Both the position numbers and the translations under genes were made by a program. From NCBI GenBank assembly GCA_004017535.1, contig SAJS01000001.1, forward strand, positions 682,001-746,000: a stretch of 64,000 nt of DNA, written 5' to 3'. The notes below the pieces were generated by a model. That model had not been told where the DNA came from, did no database searches, and was given only the letters and a program-made list of their open reading frames with translations. Source of the DNA: Mesorhizobium sp. (GTDB lineage Bacteria > Pseudomonadota > Alphaproteobacteria > Rhizobiales > Rhizobiaceae). How positions within the stretch are numbered: position 1 is the stretch's first letter; every line of letters begins with the position of its first letter. Shown here one piece after another: positions 1-7,288 of this stretch.

Positions 1-1
1 G

Positions 2-229
2 CGTCCATCGTCGCTGCAGATGCTGGAAGAGAACTACGGTCACCACCACCCGGATTGGCAGAGGAAAGCGGTCGAGGGTTTAGGGTTGCCCTTGCACTTC
101 TGCGCGCTGTCGGCAATCGGCGTTAAGTTGAAGCGAAACATCAGGAGGTTTCTGTGGTTCGGGATCGATCTTCCCCTGAGCGTAAGCCGGTCTGTAGAAG
201 CACGTAGATCGTGCGAGGCGATCGGCTAA
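2..229 (+). CDS. Site-specific tyrosine recombinase (integrase), C-terminal fragment cut by the window edge
   Basis: The open frame enters from the left edge and carries a segment MLEENYGHHHPDWQRKAV, which matches the extreme C-terminus of phage-type integrases common in rhizobial islands (catalytic Tyr followed by GHHHPD). The nucleophile would be the Tyr in ENYGHHHP. Everything upstream of residue 1 of this fragment lies outside the window, so it cannot be told whether the gene is intact. The roughly 50 residues after the motif are rich in Arg and do not resemble a conserved domain; a late frameshift is possible. The gene ends 12 bases from the 3' end of a tRNA on the other strand, the usual arrangement of an integrase at its attachment site. 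Function is inferred from the short motif and the context. Confidence 0.6.
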   Translation, partial: RPSSLQMLEENYGHHHPDWQRKAVEGLGLPLHFCALSAIGVKLKRNIRRFLWFGIDLPLSVSRSVEARRSCEAIG

Positions 230-241
230 GTGCTTGAATTT

Positions 242-317
242 TGGTGCCGCTTGCGTGACTCGAACACGCGACCCCATCATTACGAATGATGTGCTCTACC
301 AACTGAGCTAAAGCGGC
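242..317 (-). tRNA. tRNA-Thr (anticodon CGT)
   Basis: Read on the minus strand, a complete cloverleaf is visible. The acceptor arms are GCCGCTT and AAGCGGC, followed by an encoded ACCA. The D-arm is TAGCTCAGTTGGTAGAGCA, the anticodon loop TTCGTAA sits on the stem CATCA/TGATG, and the T-loop is GTTCGAGTC. Anticodon CGT reads ACG codons, giving threonine. The 3' end faces the integrase fragment, so it is a candidate attachment site for an integrated element lying to the left. Confidence 0.95.
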
Positions 318-350
318 CCGGGAAGCGTCAGGCTTCCAGAATGGGCTGCG

Positions 351-379
351 TGATAGACTCAACCGCTCGCTAATTCAAG
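351..379 (-). promoter_or_regulatory. Promoter of tRNA-Thr
   Basis: On the minus strand CTTGAA (374-379) and CTATCA (351-356) are separated by exactly 17 bases, a close match to the rhizobial vegetative consensus CTTGAC-N17-CTATAT. The -10 element is 33 bases upstream of the first tRNA base, a sensible leader for a processed tRNA. Confidence 0.6.
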
Positions 380-621
380 ATGGGGAGCGGCGAATTCCGG
401 CCTCTTTGCCGGCAATTCCCATCTACGGTTACCGCGCCACGGGCGCGGCCATGGCGCGCGGTGCCGTCCAAGCCGGCTGCTCCACGGCCGCATCGTCCGG
501 AGTGTTCGCGACGAAAAATGTTGATTCTCCAGCAAAAAACGCCGAAATGCTTGGATACGCCGGCAAGGCAGCCGCTCGCCCGTTGATCGATTGGCCGCCT
601 GCGGCTAACGATCAGGGAACT
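380..621. other. Spacer between tRNA-Thr promoter and next gene
   Basis: An in-frame open stretch precedes the chosen start of the next gene (ATG codons are present from 406), but its predicted residues look like non-coding translation, with no conserved or hydrophobic pattern. No RNA gene or clear terminator was found. It presumably holds the promoter of the downstream membrane protein. Confidence 0.3.
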
Positions 622-1845
622 GTGAGCGAACGCGCAGAGGGAGCTCGCTTGGACCCCATCGAGAAAGCTATCCGCAATGCCTTCGAGAAAGGCAATGCCG
701 AGGACCGGGCGTTCCGAGAGAAGGTCTATCGATCGGCATTTGCCGCGCTGGACCGCGTCCTGCAGGCCAATCCGAACATCACGGTCGAGGCCGCCATCGG
801 CCGCCGCAAGGCGGTGCAAGCCAAGATCACCGAAATCGAATCAGAGTTCCTGCCGGCCGTCCCCGATGTGACGTTGCCGCCGGAAAATGTCGTGCCGGCC
901 GGCAATGGCGCGCCGGCGCCCCGCGTCGATGCGCCGGCCGTTTCGGCCGCGCCTTCGATCGACGCGCCGCTGCCGCCGTCGCAATCAGCACGATCGCCCT
1001 CGATCACCGTCGACGGGCCGGTGCAGCCAGATGCCTCGGACCAGCCGCGTTCGCGCGTGCTGCCGCGTGTGCCCGACATCATGCCGGACGAGACGGCGCT
1101 GCCCGATGCGCCGTCGCTCGACGATTCGCCGGGTGCCCCCGTCGGCAACGGCGCCGAGGTCGCGCCCGATCGTGACGAGCGGCGGGTAAGGGGCCGGCGC
1201 CTGCCGCTGACCGCGATCTTCGTCGTCGCGACATTGCTCGCCGCCGCCGGCATCGGTCTCTACTTCGCCAAGCAGACCGGCGTCTTCAAGACGGCGGCCG
1301 AGCTCGACACCGGCCCGCCGGAACCGACGCCGACCCTTGACAGCGAGGACTCCTCGCAGCCGGGGGACACCGGCTCGCCGCAGAAGCCGGGCGAGGCGGA
1401 CCAGTCGAAGAACTGGATCAACGTCTTCTCGCCCGCCGACCCGACCCATGTCAGCACGCCGTCCGACGCCGGCGCCGAGGTGATGAAGGACGACACCGGC
1501 CAGTTCCTGCGCATCCGCTCCGGCGCTTCCGGTTCGGCCATTGCCTTCGATGTCGGCCAGGGCGTGCTGGAGAAGCTTGTCGGCAAGCACGCCATGTTCG
1601 ACGTCGTCGCCCGTTCGGAAGAGGGCAAGGAGACGCAGATATCGGTCGACTGCAATTTCGGCGATCTCGGCGATTGCGGCCGCAAGCGCTACGCCGTCGG
1701 CCATGAACGCAACGAATATCTGTTCGACGTGCAGTTCCCGGACAAGCATCCGGGCGCCGCCGGCACCATCGCCATCAACTCCGACATCGACCAGAAGGGC
1801 AAATCGGTCGATATCTACGAGATACGCGTTTCGATCGCGCAGTGA
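622..1845 (+). CDS. Single-pass membrane protein of unknown function
   Basis: About 407 residues from a GTG preceded by AGGGA; the frame is open further upstream, so the start is uncertain. The N-terminal part (about 1-70) is charged and helical and contains a segment reading EKAIRNAFEKGNAEDR. It is followed by a long Pro/Ala-rich low-complexity linker (about 80-180) and one transmembrane segment at about 194-215 preceded by basic residues (RRVRGRR), which suggests a cytoplasmic N-terminus. The periplasmic part (about 250-407) contains three Cys and looks like a compact beta-rich domain. I recognise no enzyme motif. The gene is convergent with the DNA ligase gene. Confidence 0.75.
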   Translation: MSERAEGARLDPIEKAIRNAFEKGNAEDRAFREKVYRSAFAALDRVLQANPNITVEAAIGRRKAVQAKITEIESEFLPAVPDVTLPPENVVPAGNGAPAPRVDAPAVSAAPSIDAPLPPSQSARSPSITVDGPVQPDASDQPRSRVLPRVPDIMPDETALPDAPSLDDSPGAPVGNGAEVAPDRDERRVRGRRLPLTAIFVVATLLAAAGIGLYFAKQTGVFKTAAELDTGPPEPTPTLDSEDSSQPGDTGSPQKPGEADQSKNWINVFSPADPTHVSTPSDAGAEVMKDDTGQFLRIRSGASGSAIAFDVGQGVLEKLVGKHAMFDVVARSEEGKETQISVDCNFGDLGDCGRKRYAVGHERNEYLFDVQFPDKHPGAAGTIAINSDIDQKGKSVDIYEIRVSIAQ

Positions 1846-1913
1846 TCGCGTCTGTGTAGTTATCGACGCAGGCTCAGCGGGGTGACAGCGCCGACGTCGA
1901 ATTCTGCCAACTG

Positions 1914-3512
1914 TCAGTCCAGCAGCGCTTGCAGCGTCTCGATGCGGTCGGCCTCGGCCGCCGGCTTGTCCCAGCGCAGCCGCGAGATGCGGGGAAAGCG
2001 CATCGCGACACCCGATTTATGCCGGGTCGAGCGGTTAAGGCCTTCGAACGCCACCTCCAGCACCAGGCCGTTCCTGCGGTCGGCGCGCACCGAGCGCACC
2101 GGTCCGAAACGCTCGATCGTGTTGTCGCGCACATATTTGTCGATCTCTTTCAGCTCCTCGTCGGTGAAGCCGAAATAGGCCTTGCCGACCGGCACCAGCT
2201 CTTCCGAACCCTCGGGGCCGGACCACACACCGAACGTGTAGTCTGAATAGAAGCTTGAACGCTTGCCGTGGCCACGCTGCGCATACATCAGCACCGCGTC
2301 GATCGTGTGCGGATCGCGCTTCCATTTGAACCACGGGCCCCTCGGCCGGCCGGCAAGGTAGGGCGAATCCCAGCGCTTCAGCATCACCCCTTCGATGATC
2401 GGATGCGGCGGCGCCTGGCGCAGCCGTTCCAGCGCCTCCCAATCGGGGAACTCGACCAGCGGCGAGAGATCGAAGCGGCTGGGATCGAGGGTTTGCACGA
2501 ATGCTTCGAGACGCCTGCGGCGCTCCGTGAAGGCAAGTGCGCGCAGATCCTCGCCGTCGATCTGCAGCGCGTCGTAGCAGCGCATGAAGGCCGGATAGCG
2601 CTGCTGGATCTTTGGCGAGACGCTCTTGCGGTTGAGCCGCTGCTGCAGGTCGGAGAAGGTTCCGGTCGCCTCGCGCGGATCGCCGACCAAAAGCTCGCCG
2701 TCGAGCGCCGCTTCGAAAGTCATCGCGGCGGCAAGGTCCGGGAAGGCGCCGGACACATCGTCGCCGGTGCGCGAATAGAGCCGGCGCACGCCCCCCTCGC
2801 ATACCGCCTGCACGCGGATGCCGTCCCACTTCCACTCCGCCGCATAAGCGCTGTGGTCGAGCTTTTCGAGGTCGCCATCGTCGACGGCGTTGGAGAGCAT
2901 CACCGGCCGGAACAGCGCAAGTGCCGCGCTCCTCGGCTTTTCCGCCCGGCCTTCCAGCCAGGCGAACAGCTCGGTGTAAGGCGGCGTCAGCCCGTGCCAG
3001 AGCTCCTCGATCCCGCTGACATCGACCTTGCCAAGATCGGCCAGAGCCTGTTTGGCGAGCCGCGCCGACACACCGATGCGCAGGCCCCCGGTCACCAGCT
3101 TGATGATGGCGAAGCGCGCCGAGATGTTGGCGTCGTCGAGCAGCCGCGCCAGCACCTTGGGGCCGTCCGAGCGGCTTGCCGCCTGCAGCCTGCCGACCAC
3201 CTCGGCAAGCGTCGGCATATTGTTGGGGATGTGGCCTTGCGGCTGCGGCCAGACCAGCGACACGGTCTCGGCGAGGTCGCCGACGTAGTCGTAGGAATAG
3301 CCGAACAGCACCGGATCCATGCGCTCCACCACCAGAGCGCGCAGCATCGCCGGCTTCACCGCCGCGATGTTGAGATCGCCCGTGATCGCCGCCAGCGCCA
3401 GCCCGCGATCGGGGTCCTCGACGCTGTGGAAATAGTCTCTGAGCAACGTCAACTTGCCGTTGCGCGACGGCGTCAGCACCAGACGGTCGAGGAGCTCGGC
3501 GAAGCGGTTCAT
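1914..3512 (-). CDS. ATP-dependent DNA ligase (cisplatin damage response / exonuclease-associated family)
   Basis: About 532 residues. An N-terminal ligase DNA-binding domain (about 1-190) is followed by the nucleotidyltransferase motif EWKWDGIR, in which Lys228 would be adenylylated. Later motifs include DGELLVGD, EGVMLKRWDSPY and FKWKRDPHTID, followed by an OB-fold C-terminus. The protein seals nicks during DNA repair. It matches the bacterial ligase family encoded beside a metallo-beta-lactamase exonuclease, often with an Lhr-type helicase; the helicase is not in this window. A GTG nine bases upstream is an alternative start, and neither start has a strong ribosome site. The exonuclease gene lies upstream on the same strand, separated by an inverted repeat. 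Confidence 0.92.
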   Translation of the reverse strand: MNRFAELLDRLVLTPSRNGKLTLLRDYFHSVEDPDRGLALAAITGDLNIAAVKPAMLRALVVERMDPVLFGYSYDYVGDLAETVSLVWPQPQGHIPNNMPTLAEVVGRLQAASRSDGPKVLARLLDDANISARFAIIKLVTGGLRIGVSARLAKQALADLGKVDVSGIEELWHGLTPPYTELFAWLEGRAEKPRSAALALFRPVMLSNAVDDGDLEKLDHSAYAAEWKWDGIRVQAVCEGGVRRLYSRTGDDVSGAFPDLAAAMTFEAALDGELLVGDPREATGTFSDLQQRLNRKSVSPKIQQRYPAFMRCYDALQIDGEDLRALAFTERRRRLEAFVQTLDPSRFDLSPLVEFPDWEALERLRQAPPHPIIEGVMLKRWDSPYLAGRPRGPWFKWKRDPHTIDAVLMYAQRGHGKRSSFYSDYTFGVWSGPEGSEELVPVGKAYFGFTDEELKEIDKYVRDNTIERFGPVRSVRADRRNGLVLEVAFEGLNRSTRHKSGVAMRFPRISRLRWDKPAAEADRIETLQALLD

Positions 3513-3547
3513 GCGCGCCACGCCAGGGGCAAAAGCCGGCGCGAGGC

Positions 3548-3704
3548 CCTCCTCTCTGGCCTGCCGGCCATCTCCCCCTCAAGAGAGGAGATCAGATGTC
3601 GCCACGGCTTTCGCCAATCTCCACTGTCGCGGGAGATGCGCCGGCGCCGAAACTGCCAATCTCCCCCCTTGAGGGGGAGATGCCCGGCAGGGCAGAGAGG
3701 GGGG
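3548..3704. repeat. Inverted-repeat intergenic element between exonuclease and ligase genes
   Basis: The left arm (3548-3580, containing CTGCCGGCCATCTCCCCCTC) and the right arm (3671-3704, containing GAGGGGGAGATGCCCGGCAG) are imperfect inverted copies of about 33 bases. Between them is a shorter related stretch (CCAATCTCC...GGGAGAT). The C/G-rich arms with ATCTCCCCC are typical of dispersed repeats in Mesorhizobium intergenic DNA. It sits inside what is usually a tight two-gene operon. Confidence 0.7.
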
Positions 3705-3744
3705 CCGTAGAGCGCGGCGGTGACGATTGGCGAACCCTGCATCA

Positions 3745-4755
3745 TCAATCGCCCTCGTCCTCATACCCGACGAGATGCAACGGCCTTGCCGCGATGCCCT
3801 CCAGCTCGCACCAGCGCACCAGCGCTTCCTCGCGGCCATGCGTGACCCAGATTTCCGCAGCACCCGTTTCCTTGATGGTGATGATCAGCTCGTCCCAGTC
3901 GGCGTGATCGGAAATGATCAGCGGCAGCTCGACGCCGCCCTGCTTTGCCCGCTGGCGGATGCGCATCCAGCCCGAGGCGAAACAGGAGATCGGGTCCGGG
4001 AAACGCCGCGCCCAGCGATCGGCGAAGGCCGAGGGCGGGCCGACGACGATCGCGCCGGCGAAATCGGCCTTGGCGCCGCTTTCGACCGTCGCCGGCTCGA
4101 GCTGGCCGAGATCGATCCCCTGGCTCTGATAAAATTCGCTGAGCCTGGCCAGCGCGCCGTGGATATAGATCGGCTTGTCGTAGCCGGCGTCGCGCAACAG
4201 CCGCATCACACGCTGCGCCTTGCCGAGCGCGTAGGCGCCGATCAGGTGCGAGCGCTCGGGAAACTGCTCCGCCGATTTCAGCACGCGCGCGATCTCCTCA
4301 TGGTCCGGCGGATGCCGGAACACCGGCAGGCCGAAGGTCGCCTCGGTGATGAAGACATCGCACCGGATCGGCTCGAACGGCAGGCAGGTGGCGTCCTTCT
4401 GCCGCTTGTAGTCGCCGGAAGCGACGATGCGCATGCCCCCATGCTCGACGCAGATCTGGGCCGAGCCCAGCACATGCCCGGCCGGGTGGAAGGTGACGGC
4501 GACGCCGTTTATGTCGAGTGTTTCGCCAGGCACTGCCGCCTGCGTCGTTCCGGCGAAATCCTCGCCATAGCGCAGCCCCATGATGTCGAGCGTCTCTTGG
4601 GTGGCGAGCACCGAGCGGTGGCCGGAGCGCGCATGGTCCGAATGGCCATGCGTGATCAGCGCCCGCTCGACGGGCCGCACCGGATCGATGAAGAAATCGC
4701 CGGGCGGGCAATAGAGGCCTTCCGGCCGGGGTTTGAGCAGGTCGCTGGGGCGCAT
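3745..4755 (-). CDS. Ligase-associated DNA damage response exonuclease (metallo-beta-lactamase fold)
   Basis: 336 residues, the usual length of this family. The metal-binding signature THGHSDHA gives His36, His38, Asp40 and His41. A second signature, ASGDYKRQ, supplies another metal ligand in the beta-CASP/CPSF-type fold, and a late DHADWDE together with WVTHGRE completes the site. Family members are phosphoesterases/exonucleases that work with the adjacent ATP-dependent ligase in DNA repair. It is the upstream gene of the pair and is transcribed leftward from a 108-base region shared with the divergent methyltransferase gene. Confidence 0.93.
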   Translation of the reverse strand: MRPSDLLKPRPEGLYCPPGDFFIDPVRPVERALITHGHSDHARSGHRSVLATQETLDIMGLRYGEDFAGTTQAAVPGETLDINGVAVTFHPAGHVLGSAQICVEHGGMRIVASGDYKRQKDATCLPFEPIRCDVFITEATFGLPVFRHPPDHEEIARVLKSAEQFPERSHLIGAYALGKAQRVMRLLRDAGYDKPIYIHGALARLSEFYQSQGIDLGQLEPATVESGAKADFAGAIVVGPPSAFADRWARRFPDPISCFASGWMRIRQRAKQGGVELPLIISDHADWDELIITIKETGAAEIWVTHGREEALVRWCELEGIAARPLHLVGYEDEGD

Positions 4756-4863
4756 GGCTCCAAGATAGTGGCTAAATTCAGCGTGGGAAGCCCGTTGCAG
4801 GAGACTGCTGACTCATCTTAAAGCCAGCCGCCGGCTCCGCACCCCCGGTGGGATTCTTCACGA

Positions 4864-5787
4864 ATGAAACCGCTCCAGGCCTCGTCGGGCGATTTGACTG
4901 CCGACCGTCGCGCCGATTTCGCCGAGATGCTGCTCGCTTCGGGCGAGCCGGCGCAAGCGGCGGAGCTCCTGCTCGCCGCGCTGGAACTGGCGCCGCGATG
5001 GGCCGCCGGCTGGTTTCGCCTCGGCGAGATGCAGGAGGCGGCTGGCCGGCTCGATCAGGCCGCGCAGGCCTGGGCCACGGCGCTGAAGCTGGACCCCGTG
5101 GATCGCCTTGGCGCCGCCCTCAAGCTGCAACTGATCGGCAAGGCGTCCGCGGCGCCGGCGCCTCCCAGCGCCTTTGTCGAGACCTTGTTCGATCACTACG
5201 CCGACAGTTTCGAGGACTCGCTTGTCGGGAAGCTCGGCTATCGGCTGCCGGACTTCCTCGGCAAGGCCATTCGCAAGGCAAGGCCCGGCCGGTTCCGGCT
5301 GGCCATCGACCTCGGCTGCGGCACCGGCCTGATGGGCGAAAGGCTGCGCCCGTTCGTCGACCGGCTGGAGGGCTACGACATCTCGGCCGCCATGCTGAGG
5401 AAAGCGAAAGCCAAGGGCATCTATGACCTGCTGGCCAAGGCCGACCTTCAGCGTTTTTCTCATCCCGGAGCGGGGGCCGACCTTGTGGTCGCGGCCGATG
5501 TATTCATCTATCTGGGCGCCCTCGAACGGATCGTCGGCGCGGTGGCCGGCACGCTTGCCGAGGATGGCCTGTTCGCCTTTTCGCTCGAGACGCTTGCCAG
5601 CGGCAGTGATTTCGCCCTTTTGCCCTCGCGGCGCTACGCCCATTCCGAGGCGTATGCGCAGCGCGTGCTCTCCGCCAACGGGCTTGCGGTCCTCTCTCTG
5701 GAAAGCATGGTTATCCGGCACGACCGGCGCGATCCGGTCGAGGGTCTGGCCATCGTGGCCGGCTTCCCTGCCACATCTGCCGGATGA
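4864..5787 (+). CDS. TPR-containing SAM-dependent methyltransferase
   Basis: 307 residues. The N-terminal 80 residues form two tetratricopeptide-like helical pairs (ELAPRWAAGWFRLGEMQEAA and following). The class I methyltransferase fold follows, with motif I AIDLGCGTG at about 147-155, GYDIS as the ribose-binding acid region, and VVAADVFIYLG as motif IV. This arrangement matches a rhizobial methyltransferase family with unknown substrate; the TPR part suggests a protein substrate or partner. It is divergent from the exonuclease gene. Confidence 0.85.
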   Translation: MKPLQASSGDLTADRRADFAEMLLASGEPAQAAELLLAALELAPRWAAGWFRLGEMQEAAGRLDQAAQAWATALKLDPVDRLGAALKLQLIGKASAAPAPPSAFVETLFDHYADSFEDSLVGKLGYRLPDFLGKAIRKARPGRFRLAIDLGCGTGLMGERLRPFVDRLEGYDISAAMLRKAKAKGIYDLLAKADLQRFSHPGAGADLVVAADVFIYLGALERIVGAVAGTLAEDGLFAFSLETLASGSDFALLPSRRYAHSEAYAQRVLSANGLAVLSLESMVIRHDRRDPVEGLAIVAGFPATSAG

Positions 5788-5881
5788 GCAATCCGGCACC
5801 CGCATGAGCCCGGCCTTGCTGCGAAAAAGCCTGAATGGCATGGTCGGGGTAGCGCGGGGCAGACATCACGAGGAGAAATCC

Positions 5882-6256
5882 ATGCGCTGGACCATGGTTG
5901 TGTTGGCGTCCTGCCTGACGGTCGCCGGCTGTGTCGGCGGCACGTCGATGGCCGAGCGCCAGGACGAGGACGTCCAATCCTCACTGCAATATGACGATGT
6001 GCCTTGCGATCAATTGCTGGCACAGCGCAATCAGCTGGCGCAGCAGAACAGTCTGCCGATCACGGCCAAGCCGAGCTTCTCCAATCCGGCGATGGGCTTC
6101 GGCCCGTTCACGCCGGACATGCGCTCCAAGGCGCAGCGCGCCAGCAACAAGGCGAGCGGCGAGATCGACGCCATGAACCGCTCGATCGAGCGCCGCGACT
6201 GCGGCAAGCCGAAGAAGAAGGAGACGTTCGGGCTGCCCGGCTCGCAGCCTTCCTGA
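5882..6256 (+). CDS. Small lipoprotein, unknown function
   Basis: 124 residues from an ATG with a clear AGGAG 8 bases upstream. The signal peptide ends in the lipobox VAGC (Cys17), so the mature protein should be a lipid-anchored periplasmic or outer-membrane protein. The rest is hydrophilic, with a Gln-rich stretch and a pair of Cys (in DDVPCDQL and RRDCGK) that could form a disulfide. No domain is recognised. It follows the methyltransferase on the same strand after 94 bases. Confidence 0.75.
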   Translation: MRWTMVVLASCLTVAGCVGGTSMAERQDEDVQSSLQYDDVPCDQLLAQRNQLAQQNSLPITAKPSFSNPAMGFGPFTPDMRSKAQRASNKASGEIDAMNRSIERRDCGKPKKKETFGLPGSQPS

Positions 6257-6308
6257 GCGTTCGCGGCAGGCGATCAGGCGGCGATTTTCGGGCCGGGTTG
6301 ACCCTGAA

Positions 6309-7250
6309 CTAATATCCGGCCTTGCGGTCCACCAGGTTTTCGAGCTTCTCGCCGCGCTCGAACGCATCCATCTGCCGCAGCATGGCCGGCACCAGATGAG
6401 CCGGGTCCGAGGTCGCCGCCGCATGCGGCGTGATAAAGACTTTCGGATGGCTCCACAGCGGGCTGGTCTTGGGCAGCGGTTCGACCTCGAACACGTCGAG
6501 GCTCGCTTCCTTCAGCGTGCCGTCATCCAGCGCGCGCACGATGTCGGCGTCCTTCTGCAGGCGTCCGCGACCGGCGTTGATCAGGACCGCGCCGCCAAGC
6601 CCGTTGCGCCGACGCAGTTCCTTCAGCAGGCCGTGGTTTATGATCCCTTGCGTTTGCGGCGTCAGCGGCAACAGCACGACGAGAATATCGGTGGCGTTGA
6701 GGAAGGGGATCAGCCCCGCCTCGCCGGCATAGGTCGAAACACCTTTCATCGGCCGGTCGGTGCGCGACCAGCCATTGACGGCAAAGCCGAGCGACAAAAG
6801 CACCGAGGCCGCCGCGCGGCCGAGATGGCCGAGGCCCATGATGCCGACGGAAATGTCGCCGGCCGGGCGCTGCGGCGGCTCGTGCCAGATCTTCTTCGGC
6901 TGCTGCGCCCGGTAGAGCAGGCCGTGCCGATGGTGATCGAGTACCCGCCACACGACATATTCGGTCATGTATTGGGTGAGATTGTCGGCGACGACCCTGA
7001 CGATCGGCACGTCGGGCAGGCCAGGATCGGCGAAGATATGGTCGACCCCGGCGCCGACCGAGAAGATGGCTCGCAGGTTGGGAAGCCCGGAGAGCAGGTT
7101 CGGCTTATGCTTCCATACCACCGCGTAGGCGATCGAGGGATCGTTGGCGCCTGCCGGCTCCAGCACCACCTCGCGCTCGGCCGCCAGCAGCTGATGCCAG
7201 CGCTGCGGATGAAAGGCCGTGACGGCAAGCAGGATTTTGCCTTTTTCCAT
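6309..7250 (-). CDS. ghrA: Glyoxylate/hydroxypyruvate reductase A-like D-2-hydroxyacid dehydrogenase
   Basis: 313 residues. The NAD(P)-binding motif GIMGLGHLGRAA (Gly139, Gly141, Gly144) sits in the central Rossmann domain. The catalytic Arg is in INAGRGRLQ, the Glu in FEVEPLP and the His in ITPHAAA, as in 2-hydroxyacid dehydrogenases. The length and the short N-terminal catalytic part resemble GhrA of E. coli, which reduces glyoxylate and hydroxypyruvate with NADPH. It lies 38 bases downstream of yejF on the same strand and may be the last gene of that operon; a metabolic link with the transporter is not evident. Confidence 0.88.
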   Translation of the reverse strand: MEKGKILLAVTAFHPQRWHQLLAAEREVVLEPAGANDPSIAYAVVWKHKPNLLSGLPNLRAIFSVGAGVDHIFADPGLPDVPIVRVVADNLTQYMTEYVVWRVLDHHRHGLLYRAQQPKKIWHEPPQRPAGDISVGIMGLGHLGRAAASVLLSLGFAVNGWSRTDRPMKGVSTYAGEAGLIPFLNATDILVVLLPLTPQTQGIINHGLLKELRRRNGLGGAVLINAGRGRLQKDADIVRALDDGTLKEASLDVFEVEPLPKTSPLWSHPKVFITPHAAATSDPAHLVPAMLRQMDAFERGEKLENLVDRKAGY

Positions 7251-7288
7251 TTGCGGATTCAGTCCTTGTTATGTCAATCCGGCCAAGC

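Noticed and set aside
3548-3704. Small mobile element with its own gene
   Set aside because: No transposase frame or target-site duplication is visible; it is only a short inverted repeat.
2268-3710. 480-codon plus-strand open frame opposite the DNA ligase
   Set aside because: The minus strand carries all ligase motifs; this frame has none and runs into the repeat.
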